Assembly (NCBI RefSeq): GCF_022605165.1
Contig: NC_063073.1
Coordinates: 2,046,001-2,110,000 of the forward strand
DNA length: 64,000 bases
Source: Purpureocillium takamizusanense
Taxonomy: Eukaryota; Ascomycota; Sordariomycetes; Hypocreales; Ophiocordycipitaceae
Reading direction: 5' to 3'
A program made the translations under genes and the position numbers. Each line of letters opens with the position of its first letter. Position 1 is the stretch's first letter. Of the stretch, positions 37,431 through 48,827 are shown one piece after another. Below the pieces are notes generated by a model, which did not search any database, was not told the origin of the DNA, and saw only the letters and a list, made by a program, of their open reading frames with translations.

Positions 37431-38688
37431 CTAGTCCGAGTCGTCGTCATCCTTCCCGCCGGCGCTCTTTCTGAACTTCTCCTTACCCGTTGCGATCTCC
37501 GCCCTGACGATGCGCTGATCAAAGTTCCGTCCGTCCATGAGCTCCACGCAGCGCAGAGCCCCCTCAGGTTCTTTAAACTTGACCGTGACGATGCCCTCTG
37601 GCTCCTGATCGTAGAGCACGACGCTGGTGACCGTCCCCAGCTTGGAGCACTCGTCGCGAATGTCCTCTTTGATCTCCAGGACGCTAGCCGGGTCCTCCTC
37701 CAGCTCGAAGATGCGGAACATCTGGCGGAGTATCACCTTCTTGCGCCCCTTCGGCACGACAGCCGCCGCCTCCGCGGCCACCGCCGCAAACCTCTCGTCC
37801 TCTTCGTCGCTCCAATCCGCGAGCTTGGCGTCGAGCTTCTGCGTCTTCCTAATGACCTTTTGCCGGTCGCCGCCGCCGCCGCCGCCCTGCGCAGACCGCC
37901 TCGCGCCGGGCTGGCTGGCCGGCGTCGACGTGCCACTCTCCTCCGGGTTGTGCTTCACCCTTTTGTAGCTCGAGTCGGCCTCCTGCACGCGGATGCGGCC
38001 CTCGCCCTGGCCGCTGGGGAGGACGCGGAAGTCGGAGTCGTCGAGTAGCGTGAGGGCCATCCTGACGCTCTGCGGCTTGAAGAAGACGACGAGCGCATCG
38101 CCCTTGAAGTTTCCGGCGTCGTCCGTGTACAGCTTGATCCGCGGGGCGCCGCTGTCGATTTCCTCGGCAATGATGCCGCACTTTCGGGAGAAGAGCTCGT
38201 GGATCTCGTCGACGGTCGCGTCGGCCGGCAGGCCCGTCACGTAGACGGCCGTGTTTTCCTTTGGCTTCGGGGGGGCCTTGCCCTTGCTCTTCTTGGCCGG
38301 GGGCGCACTCCTCGACGTCTCGGTTCCCTTCAGACGGCTTGATTAGTCCCCGCTGCTGTGCTGGTGCTGGCTGAGCGCCGTACGGATCGGTGAATTTGCC
38401 TACCTCGGACGCTTCCTCCGCCGTGTCAGCCTTTCGCTTCTGCGCCCCTGCCCCGTGGCTATCTGCCGCCGCGGTCGCAGGGGCCGTCACTCCGCCATAG
38501 TCCTCGGCATCGAGGGGCTCATCGTCGAGGTCGTCGTCCCCCGTCGGGATCCACTCCTTCAGCTCCGCGTCGAACTCGAATTCGGTGCCGTCGTCGTGCA
38601 CGGCGATGAACTTGCTGTCGAGCTTGGAGAAGGAGATGCGCTCGTCCGCGTCGAACTCCTCCGGATTCTTGGGGAATGGAGGGTCCAT
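37431..38688 (-). CDS. CUS2: Tat-SF1/Cus2-like U2 snRNP splicing factor
   Basis: Exons 38688-38404 and 38327-37431 (76-nt intron with branch site ACTAATC) give 393 residues. Cus2/Tat-SF1 proteins bind SF3b1 and help U2 snRNA folding and prespliceosome assembly in the nucleus. An acidic N-terminus with FIAVHDDGTEFEF and EWIP, a Lys/Pro-rich linker (rebuilt by splicing: GTETSRSAPPAKKSKG), RRM1 (NTAVYVTGLPADATVDEIHELF...) and RRM2 (KVILRQMFRIFELEEDPASVLEIKEDIRDEC..., a U2AF-homology-type RRM) are seen. The RRM2 ending GRNFDQRIVRAEIA fits UHM domains. It ends in an acidic DDDDSD tail. Without the intron the two halves lie in different frames. Confidence 0.9.
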
Positions 38689-39206
38689 TGCGGCGCGGGA
38701 GGGGGTCTCCGTTTGCGCGCGCGAGCGACCCGAGGTAGTGATTTGAAAGAGGAGCACGTCGTGCGTGCGGTGCGAGAAGCGCAGAAAGAACAAAAGAGAA
38801 GACGCTGTGAGAGAAAAGGTGGCAAGGTAACTTTTGGTGAGGAAAGGTGGTCGCCCTGCGAAATTGAAGGTTTCCAATTACCTTTACGCCGCACCACAGG
38901 CTGGGCCCACTATCAGGGACCAGGCAGCTAAGATATAGGTTTCATACCGCTCGCAGCTACCATGAAGCATTGCCCAAGCAACCCGGAAAATGCAAGTTAC
39001 TAAACCGTCATTCAGCCGCATTCACAGCCTGACGATGCTTCCATTCAACTATATGGCTTGCGATAGGCGTCTGAAATCTAATTGAATTGGACGTGGAATA
39101 CAGAGACATGGAAGAGCATAGGAAGAGACAGCAGCTTGGATGGCGTTTAAACGAGATGGCTTCAAAGCTACCAATGCTCCAAGTCAACCCAACCGCTGCC
39201 GACGAC
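38689..39206. other. Intergenic region between CUS2 and RPN13
   Basis: Promoter of the CUS2-like gene and 3' UTR of RPN13; both genes are on the minus strand. No further feature seen. Confidence 0.6.
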
Positions 39207-40739
39207 TCAAGGCTGCTCATCCTTTATCGTCTTTCTGGCGCCCTCTACAAAAGCCTTCACCGCATGCCCGCCACCAAGGGGCATGCCACTGTCTGGGATG
39301 TACCCGCCATTCTCGACTTTGATGTGCAGTGCATCTGCGATGCCCGGCAAGCCTCCGTCACGCAGGGCCATGCTCAGGCTTCCAAGGGCTTGGTGGAACT
39401 GCGGGCTCCTCATGACCTTCTTCAACAAGCTGCGCCTGTCCTCCAGGGAGAGAGACACCTTGGCAGCCTCGACCGCATCGGCCGTCGGCTCCCCTTTGCC
39501 ACCAAAGTCGGACACACCGGTGGCGAGCACCATGACTGCCGGGGGTAGACAGCCAAGTAAGGTGTCAACGAGTTCAGGTGATGCAGCATCCGCCATAGCA
39601 ACCGTGACGGACGTTGGAAGGAGGTGGTTGAGGTAGGGATACGGCAGGTCAGCTTGCTGCTGCTGCTGCTGACCTCCAGCGAGTCCAGGCTGGCCCCGGA
39701 GTGAGTCGAGGAAGTTTCTCACCGCAGCGGCGGCGTCCGGGGCTGATGAGGCGGCACTATAATACCGAAGAAATGGTCAGTCCAATGCACTTGCGATTTT
39801 GGGCTGTTTAATCGTCGTCACTTCGGTCGGCTTCTCTCCATGAGAAATGGATTCTTTATTGTACGTCCATTTGACTCCAATGTGCGCCAGTCTGTGCGTC
39901 TTTCTTCGCCTTCCTGCCAAGTAATGGCACAATCGTGGCGACCAAACGTGTGCCCTCAGAGTAAGGGGCGAGATGGGATATCACCTACGCTCGTGCACCA
40001 TCCGCACCACCTTCTCTCGACTCCTCGCCCTCTTCTCTGACATCTCCTCCCGTCGCGTCCGGACCCGCGCCGCCGCTACCGCTACCACGGTGGGTGTGAG
40101 GACCCCGAGTGCCCTCGACGTCTTCCATGGGCTCGTCGTCGTCATCATCTCGTCGGTCATCGACGTTGCGGACGGCTGCAAGTTCCCGGGTCACATTGAC
40201 CTCTTCTCCCTGCAGCAGTCGGTGAACAATGTCGCCAATCTTACGGTCTCGGGGGCTGAACCAGCCGGCGTCGCCGTTGCGGCTCTGTGGCTTCGACTGC
40301 AACCAGAACAGGTATCGCTGGGAGGACGAGTCGAACTTCAGCACGAAGATGCGGCCATTTGTCTTTGATGTCGGGTGCGCCGCGTCGTATTCGTAGGGAA
40401 AGAAGCTCCCATCAGTCGGCACCATCACTAGATCGAGTTCGGGCTCGTCCAGCGGGTCGCTTCTCTTCCGCCAGCAGAAATGTACCAGATCTGCGTTTGT
40501 CAGCAACGGCAGAGACAAATCATCTGAGGAGCAGTGCCAAACAAACCATCTTCGGAGTAGAGGTAGATGTAGCCGGGCTGTTCCTGAGGCTTAAACTTGG
40601 CCGGCCGGTCCCCGTTCTGTGGCATGCAGTTGTCAGCGACTATGCATTGCGACCGCCCCAGCGCGGATTGGGGTCAGACAGCGCTCACCTGCGCTTCGCA
40701 CTGGCCGGCCTTGAACGTTATAATGGGGGAGATAGGCAT
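39207..40739 (-). CDS. RPN13: Proteasome ubiquitin receptor Rpn13/ADRM1
   Basis: Four exons, 40739-40689, 40616-40547, 40490-39989 and 39756-39207, give 390 residues. Rpn13 sits on the 19S regulatory particle, binds ubiquitin and recruits the deubiquitinase Uch37. The Pru domain is spread over exons 1-3: MPISPIITFKAGQCEAQ, NGDRPAKFKPQEQPGYIYLYSED, DLVHFCWRKR, GRIFVLKF and YLFWLQSK. An acidic, Gly/Ser-rich linker follows. Exon 4 holds the DEUBAD domain (LYPYLNH-like LPYPYLNHLLP, LVDTLLGCLPP, LLKKVMRSPQFHQAL). Fungi with this C-terminal domain generally have an Uch37 partner (yeast lacks it). The stop is TGA 39209-39207. Introns are 72, 56 and 232 nt. Confidence 0.93.
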
Positions 40740-42182
40740 GGCGGCTCACTTTGACTCGCTGACGTGGCTGTCACGATAGCCAAAGTATTATGAAGTGGGA
40801 GAAATGCGAGAGAGGCAATGAAGGTGAAGGCTGAGGCTTCGGATGGAGCTGCGCTACTACTGCGCATGCCAGGGCAGGCTGCAGGAGCTCTTACGTCGGA
40901 GCTCTGGCTAGCCTGGCGGCTCCCTGCACCTGCCGGACCGACCATTCTCCGGCCAAATGCCACCCCAGCGACGTCCAAAAGATCCACACCAAATTTGGCC
41001 CAGATAAATTTCCCGCCTGTGGTGCAATTCTCTTCTTCCTCAACACCGCTTTGCACGCCCGTGCTTTTGCAGCGACGAAGCGGTTTCGTTGCGCCTCTCA
41101 TCCATCTGCAATGCGCGGATGTATACTCTCTGTCAAGTGACAGTTGATGCTGATACAGATGAGATTGTCCCAGCCTGCAGTCGTCATCTTGTCCATCCAA
41201 CCAGCCTGAGGTGAGCACCTACTGTCTAGCGATCCCCTTCCATTGAGCAATGACTTTGCTCTTCCTCTTTCCATGATGAGACAAATTGGTCCGTGTTTCG
41301 GAGGCGGACTCAAGACCCGCTGCTTGACGAAACAACAAGCACAACGTGCATCTCTGATCACCTCTTTCGCCTATTCGCTATCGTTCATACTTTGGGCAAC
41401 CACATGTGCTAATGCGCGTGTCACAGATGAAGACGATATAAAGAGCTTTTCCATTACCCTCGCTAGAATCGTCGAGCTCTTGGTATCTACGAAGTGGATC
41501 TCCTGGGACGTGACGAAGCCTGGTGCTGGCCATTACTTTGGTCTCGTACAATGAACTTCTTGCAGATTGATCAGGCCAAGACGCAAGAACGAAGAAACCG
41601 ACTCATGTCAATGTTCGGGAGACTGCTGAACTGTCGTCGCCCAGGCCGAATGATGCTGCAGCCGTAAACGGTCGAACCCGGCACAACCTCTTTTGCAGAC
41701 GCCGCGACTAAGGTTGGTGTGTGTTCGCGGACACATAGCAACTTGTTCTCTGTCTGTTCCACACGAAGCGTTGTATTCTTACCGATGAAGGGCTGCATTT
41801 TTATCACGCGCACGTGCTTCCATTTGTGTCATGGAAATGAAGCTGGAAGACATGGATTTTATCACGCAAAGTCTCAAAAGTCATCCATGGTCGCGATTAG
41901 ATTATGTAGCAATTAATGTGAAAATTAGTCGCAGGTCAAGGAACGCGTTTACAGAGAGTGATGCTTTTATCGTGTCCTGAGCAATTGCACGAGACGCTTG
42001 GGCTCCAAGCTATTAAGATACGCAGTAGATATCGATAAGGCCGCCGGCGGGGTACAGACACTTAGGCGCTCCAACTCCAAAACGCGTCCCGTTGCGCTAG
42101 CTCGCGTCACCTTTGCTTCACACACTTTGCCGCTCGTGCTATCTGCGTCGGTCGCAGCGCGGTCCAGAGGACGCTTTTCACA
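40740..42182. promoter_or_regulatory. Divergent upstream region of RPN13 and PSF1
   Basis: 1.4 kb with no recognised gene. I saw no classic proteasome-associated control element, though I did not search it exhaustively. Confidence 0.5.
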
Positions 42183-42953
42183 ATGTACGGGGACATGGGA
42201 GTCAAGTTGGTGCGAGAGATCCCACTCATATTTGCTTGACAGCGCGCGAGTGTTGACGGCAGTCGCAGGTCCAACATGCGAAGCGGACACAGAACCTGGC
42301 CCATCTACCGCCATACCAGACGGAGCTCGTGCGGGCCGTTACGAGAGAGGTTCGCGACCTCGATAAGGATGTGGCGGACCTTCTGGAGCCGTTCCAAGGC
42401 TCATTTGATCCGGCCGCCGACCAAGCAGTCGCCTGCACGCTCCTTGTTAACCATCTCTCCATGCGCCGGAACAAGCGATGCCTGTTGGCGTACCACCGGA
42501 CGCGGACGGACAAGCTCGAGGAGCTTGTATGGAACGGTTCCGACGTCGTCGACTTGTCGGGACAGCAGCTGCGTGAGTCTGCCGCCGGCGGCATCAACGG
42601 AGCGCCCGCGGCAGGCGGAGAGGGGCCGACGAGCAGCTTGAGCCCGCAGGAGGAGGACTATGTCCGGCAATACAGCGACCTCCTGGCCGCTTACAAGGGG
42701 CAGTGGACAGACATTGACCTGACGGGTAGTCTCGAGCCCCCGAGAGACCTCTTCATCGATGTTCGCGTGCTTAAGGACGCCGGCGAGATCCAGACAGAAT
42801 ACGGGCACGTGTCAACGTCTCCGAGATTAGGCGCGGGTTGACTAACGGTAATACTCTAGGGCGATAACATTGACAAAGAATAGTCAATTTTACGTGAGGC
42901 AGGGCGACGTGGAGCGACTTATTGCTCAGGGTTACCTGCAGAAATTGAGTTGA
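42183..42953 (+). CDS. PSF1: GINS complex subunit Psf1
   Basis: Exons 42183-42209, 42269-42804 and 42860-42953 give 218 residues. Psf1 is part of GINS, which with Cdc45 and Mcm2-7 forms the replicative helicase. Exon 1 codes only MYGDMGVKL; exon 2 continues VQHAKRTQNL..LPPYQTELVRAV, then MRRNKRCLLAYHRTRTDKL, VDIDL-like TDIDLTGSLEPP and FIDVRVLKDAGEIQTEYG. Exon 3 codes AITLTKNSQFYVRQGDVERLIAQGYLQKLS. This is near-collinear with Psf1 of yeast and animals. Intron 2 (42805-42859) must start with GC to keep this alignment; the only nearby GT gives a frame ending at a stop soon after. A branch site (ACTAACGG) and TAG acceptor are present. Confidence 0.95.
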
Positions 42954-44860
42954 CCCGGGAGTCGTCAAGGTCGACGCCGAGAACGGAGTCATACCATTAC
43001 CAACCACATGGCCGGACCGGAAGGCCGTGTCCCGCAGTCGCTACGTACTTGCGTCTAACCGCGGAAGCGCGCAGACTCGCTTGGCCGCCCCCAACGCCCA
43101 CATCAAGCGCGCCGAGAGCGGACGCACTGGCCGAACGTCGCGTCACACTCATCAACTTGTCGAGCGACGAGGGCTAGACTTCGTGTCGGGAACACGGATG
43201 GCATTTTTTGTGACCACTCAAGCGGCACTACATGCAGAGACGAAGGTACGAGGGCCAGAGAGGGAATGTGTTGTTGCATCAACGGAGCAATCAGCGGAAC
43301 ATATCGGAGTCGCAACACAGCCAGTGGAGCGGAATGGGCCGTACGTCGGGACGGCTCGAGAGCGGATTCTGGGCCCGTCAAGCCATCTAGGCTGGCAGGC
43401 GTCCGGCCGCGGTGGAGACCATGCGCCGGTCGGATGGGTAGACGGGGAAGTAATACGGATGGCGGCTTGGTGGCTTTACATTGCCATGTGTGTTTGCAGG
43501 TGGACTCAGTCCAGATGTACAATTTACCGCAGGCAGCCCGATGTATGGCTTTTAAATAGTCACGCGGCTCCAGAGGATGGGGTCACCTCCGTTTTGCCCA
43601 CCTGCAGCCTTGTGGCTCAATGGGATATTTGGTAGCTTGAAGAGGAGGCTGGACGTTGCAGTAACGGGCTGACGCTGAGGCCCGTCATGGCACGCTGTAC
43701 GACCGCGGAGACTTTCAACTTTCGCTTGCTCAGTTGGGTTTGATGTAACCCGACCTCGGCCCTTGGTGTACACTTTGCGTCGGGCAATTTATGATGGGAG
43801 TTGTTCAACAAGTCGCATGCAGGTCTTGCCATCTGCATGGCGCCTGAGACATCCAGACGCCTCCTGATGGTGGTTTTGTTAAGTTGTGGTGGGCCGGGGT
43901 GCGTGTGGCGTCGACGACGGGACCCAGCGCGGTACTTGGTACATCCATTGAGACCAAGCATGCCCCGGAACCGGCTTTCCCACAGAGCCTGTCAGCCTGA
44001 GCGTGGCGCGCTGTTGAACTGGCGGCAATTGAACCTGCCTGAGGTGGCAGTGGGAGCTGGAGCTGCCTGCCCGCGCCAGAAAGAGCACCTGCAGTGGGCG
44101 GTGGGCACCTCAACAGTGCCGTGACACCCGCAGGGCCGCAGTGCACAGGGGGGGGGGAGGGGGGTTCGCGCGCGCCGCTGCACGAATGGCAGGCAGCCCA
44201 TTGGCCGCCAGCGCCTCATGCATGATCGGTGACCAGGTACTTTAGGTACCGAGCTTTGGATGTTGGCCTGCGGGCAGGTGATGCAATGGTGCGATCGAAT
44301 CGCCAGCATCCTCTCGCTCTCTCGTGAGAGCATCGTGAATGGCTGCCTCCTCCAGCCTGCTTCCCGCTGCAGTGCGTACTAACCTACCTTCTACAAGGCT
44401 CTTCGTCCACCAACTGCTAAAGTTACCTGGTACTGCCTAACCAATAACCGGGTCTATCCCCCCCCGGTCCGATCTCGATAAGAGGGCTTGCTGCAGCGCG
44501 CAAGATACCTCCTAGTAGCCGTGGCGTCCTTCCCAAGCTTCTTTTGACTCGGCTATTTTTTCGAGCTGAGGCAAGCAAGGTTCGCCTCTGCCCCTCTCGC
44601 AAGCCTCTAGCCAAAGGCTTTCAGCTTCTCGTCATCAATTTGTGGTGCCTGGTCCGGCCGTCCCCTGACTACTGATTGCGCTCGTCATCGTCTTCTTCTT
44701 CGTCACCTGCCATCGACCGACTGCCCGTGGGCCAAGCTCTGCCGATCGCTGCTTCGTCTACCGTGCATCCTCCGACCGACCAACGTCTTAGGGACATGCT
44801 CAACCGCCGTTGACGAGGCGCCGGTCTGCTCTTGAGCAGCTGGCGGCATTGGCATTCCAC
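42954..44860. other. 1.9-kb intergenic region
   Basis: 3' UTR of PSF1 and the promoter of the SulP transporter gene. A 202-codon frame at 43027-43635 has no recognisable protein features. A GGTAC-TTTA-GGTACC motif lies at 44236-44250 and a G-run near 44150. Confidence 0.55.
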
Positions 44861-47800
44861 ATGTCCAACTCCATCCTGGGCTTCTCGCCTTGGCGCAGGC
44901 GGGCGTCGAGCCTCTCCTCGCACCGCGACCAGGCCCCCAGCAACGGCAACGACGGCGGCGAGCATCACCAGGACTCGTCACTTCCAATTCCCTCCTCGCG
45001 CCTGCTCTCGTCCTCGGTTGGCTCGCCCAAGGGAGCTCGGGAGCCCATCCGCTCGTACATTCACGCCTCGGTGAGGGATCAGCTCGGTAAGAAGTGGCCG
45101 TCCCCGGCTTGAGACATCCCCCTCGAAGAGGCCCATGGCTGACCAGTGAGCAATCAATCTGCAGCACCCGTCGACAGCGAGCAAAACGCCCGCACGGTCC
45201 GCGAGGACACGGCCGAGCTCGCGAGCTACCTGCTGTCGGACAGCTCGACGCAACGGCGGGCCTCGTTCCTGCAGCGGCAGCGAGGCTCGGTCCAGGATCT
45301 CTTTACGCCGGATCGCGACGGCCATACTGAGCAGCCCGACGACGACGCATGCACCACCCAGACCATCCCAGAAGTTTCGGAGCCGACCTCGCCTGGGGCC
45401 GAACCGGATGAAGTGGCACAAGAGGGAGGTCCGTCTGTTCTGGCCAACCTGCTCAAGAAGTCTCCGCCGCAATCTGTCACAGCCGACTCACCTCTCCCAT
45501 CCGAGGAGCATCAGGCGGTTGCCAAAGCCCCACCAACGCAGCCAGAGCCGCCGCGATGGACAGATACCGAGGTTACCGCGACCGAGGAAACGCCATTGCT
45601 AGGAGGGCCTGCTCAGGTGCTCTACGATCACGATGTAGACGAGGAGGGTCAGAAGAAGCCACCCACCAGAAGATGGCTCAGTGGGCTTTCAGAGCGCGGC
45701 CATGAGATCCACGGCCACGTCGCCAACGCTGTCGCGGTGGCTGCGAACCCGCGGCGCTGGAATCACCGCGCAATATGGAACTACCTCGTCAAGGAGCCAG
45801 TCTCTTGTCTTCCCGCCGTGGCTGTTGGCCTCTTGCTAAACATCCTCGACGCTCTATCTTATGGTTTGTTCTGGCAACTGCGGTGCGACGCGAGGGATTT
45901 CTGACCTGTATATAGGCATGATCTTGTTCCCCCTCGGAAACCCAATCTTTGCGCATCTTGGGTCTGCTGGCATCTCTATATACTACGTCAGCACGATTGT
46001 CTCCCAGCTCATCTTCTCCACTGGAAGCATCTTCAGGGGTGCAGTAGGCTCCGAACTGGTATGTTTCGTTGTGCGTTTCTTGTGTTTATTCACAGTTGGC
46101 TGATACCGATGTAGATTGAAGTCGTGCCCTTCTTCCACAACATGGCCCAAAAGATCACTGATATAGTTGGCGAGGACGACCCCGACGCCGTTATTGCGAC
46201 CACGATTGTGGCATACGCCACGAGCTCCATGATGACAGGCCTGGTTTTCTACCTCATGGGCAAGTTCAAATTCGGCTATATGGTTGGGTTCATCCCCAGG
46301 CACATCCTGATCGGCTGCATTGGCGGTGTTGGGTGGTTCCTGATCGCCACTGGCTTCGAGGTCTCGGCAAGACTAGACGGCAGCCTCGAATACGACCTCG
46401 ACACCCTCAGGAAGCTGACGCAGGCCGACACCGTGTTGCTGTGGATATTCCCTCTTGTACTGGCAATCGTGCTGTTCTACGGACAGTCCAAGGTCCGGTC
46501 CAAGTACTTCTTACCGTTGTATATCCTAGCGATACCTCTGATATTCTACATCTTCGTTGCGGCCATCGACGCCCTTAACGCAGACACCCTCCGCGACCAC
46601 GGGTGGATCTTCCAGGGCCCACCGCCCGACGAGCCATGGTGGTACTTCTATACGTTGTACCAATTCAAGCTGGTTCGATGGGATGCCGTCGCGGAGGTAA
46701 TTCCGGCCATGCTGGCTCTCACGTTTTTCGGCATCCTCCATGTGCCCATCAACGTCCCGGCTCTAGCGCTCAACTGCGGCGAGGACAACGCCGATCTGGA
46801 CAAGGAACTGAAGCTACACGGCTACTCCAACTTCTTGTCCGGTTGCTTCGGCAGCATCCAAAACTATCTCGTGTACGCAAATACGGTCTTCTTCATCCGG
46901 TCGGGGGGCGACAGGCGGCTGGCCGGGTACATACTGGCGGCCCTGACCTTTTGCACCATGCTTATTGGCCCGTCTCTCATTGGCTTCATACCCGTCATGA
47001 TGGTGGGGACGCTCATCTTCGATCTCGGCTTCGAGCTGTTGCTGGAAGCTGTCTGGCTTCCGCGTAAGAAGCTCAAGGTTGCTGAGTACCTCACTGTCAT
47101 CGCAATCGTGCTGGTCATGGGCATCTACGACTTTGTTGTCGGCATTGGGGTGGGCATCCTGCTGGCTTTCGTGTCCCTCATCATCCAAACCTCACGAGTG
47201 TCTGCCATTCGTGGGACGTATGATGGCGACATTGTCACCTCAACAGTGCGGCGCAATCCGTCGCAGCATCATTATCTGCACCAAGCAGGCCAGCAGATTT
47301 ACATCATCAAACTGAACGGCTATCTCTTCTTTGGCACTATTGTCAGTGTTGAAGAAAAGATACGAGCGATCCTCGACGACAACGTGTTTGCCAAGAAACC
47401 CATCAAGTTCCTCATTTTGGACTTGTGGCATGTCAGCGGGCTCGACTACTCGGCGGGTGAGGCGTTCAACACCATAAGCCGTCTTCTCGACAATAAGGGT
47501 GTTCTCCTAGTCCTCAGTGGCGTCGACGCGGACAGTCAGCTTGGGCGGAACCTACGGGCTGTTGGTCTTGGAAACGACAAGATCGAGGTTACGATGCTCC
47601 CTAACCTCAACTCCGCACTAGAAAGCTGCGAGAACGAGCTCCTGAAGACACTATATGCGAGACAAGAGGAGTTGAATGGGGCCAAGCGGAACGCCACGGC
47701 AAGCCTTGACGTGCCGGCTACGACGACTACCTCAGCATTTTCATCATTCGATCCTCCATTCAATTCACCCCGGCAGAATCATTTGGCCGAGGCGGCGCGT

Positions 47801-48298
47801 GAAGCCCTGACTAACGTCGAGGTTCAGCGGCCGTCCAGGTGGCAGAGCTTCAAGGAGCCGCTACGACTCATGCTACAGGTCTTCCAGGGCCTGAGCGACA
47901 AGAACGAAGACTTTTGGTTCCAGGCGGCCTCCTATTTCAAGCGAAAGGAGTATGCCGCAGGCAAAGTGCTCTTTCAGCGTGGGGAGCCTGCTCATGGCTT
48001 TTACCTCGTCGAGCGCGGAATTCTCCGTGCTGAGTACGACCTACCTCAGGGGTGGTTGTGCGAGAGCATCGTAGCAGGGACCACCTGTGGCGAGCTGCCC
48101 TTCTTCTCTGAAACGGAGCGTACGGCGACGGCGCAGGTAGACAGGGACTGCGTTGTTTGGCAGATGGACCGTGAGAGCTGGGAGAAACTCCAAAACGACC
48201 ATCCAGATGTAGCGCGGGAGCTGCTGAGGATATCTCTCAAGCTGACGAGTGAGCGGATGAGCGCTATCACGTCATATATTTTGGCTATGGCCGGATAG
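44861..48298 (+). CDS. VSB1: SulP-family transporter with STAS and cyclic-nucleotide-binding-like domains, Vsb1-like
   Basis: Exons 44861-45086, 45165-45863, 45916-46058 and 46115-48298 give 1083 residues. A Ser/Pro-rich cytosolic N-terminus of about 280 residues is followed by a SulP membrane domain with multiple spans (VSCLPAVAVGLLLNILDALSYGMILFPLG, ILIGCIGGVGWFLIATGF and others), a STAS domain (YIIKLNGYLFFGTIVSVEEKI, FLILDLWHVSGLDYSAGEAF) and a C-terminal cNMP-binding-like fold (GKVLFQRGEPAHGFYLVERGILRAEY, GELPFF). This architecture is that of yeast YGR125W/Vsb1, a vacuolar protein needed for arginine storage, rather than of sulfate permeases. The actual substrate here is inferred. The introns of 78, 52 and 56 nt all fit GT-AG. 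The phosphate-binding cassette is degenerate, so cyclic-nucleotide binding is doubtful. Confidence 0.9.
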
Positions 48299-48827
48299 GA
48301 GAATGCTAGTAGTTGGGTTGACGGAGAGGCCATCTCAAGAATGGGCCGGGAATGAGCCTTGCATCTAAGCGGTTGCTATATATGTCAATATAACCGACAT
48401 GTAAATTGTCTCAGATTTGATTCTTGATGAGTGAGCGATGAGGGCGGTGATGGTGGCGAGTCGTGAGATGAAGTCGTCGGCCATGGGAAGCCATTAGTCA
48501 GCGGGTTCATGCTGAAATCGCCTCAGGGTAGCCAACTTCGTCAGAGCCCGAGAACTATACTCCAACAACTCTTCATTGTGACCTATGCTTCGGCGAGAAG
48601 GAAGGGGTCGAAGTGTTCATTCTCAATTGAAAGTGAGGCATCCTAATCGAGGGCTCATCGTCGCGGCTAGCCACATCGTGGCGGACGGTAGAGGTTCCTT
48701 TGATTTGCCACTTTGACCGCAAGGGCGTCAGAGTTTATCTAACTGACAAAGTTTACGCCTTGACCTCGACACTTCACTTGTCTCACTTCACGCAAAGCAA
48801 ATACTGGACAGTCGGTAGCTCTCCACG
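48299..48827. other. Short intergenic region, promoter of the STK19-like gene
   Basis: 529 bp between two plus-strand genes. No element recognised. Confidence 0.6.

Noticed and set aside
43027..43635. 202-codon plus-strand frame after PSF1
   Set aside because: Random-looking composition and no homology; probably 3' UTR and spacer.
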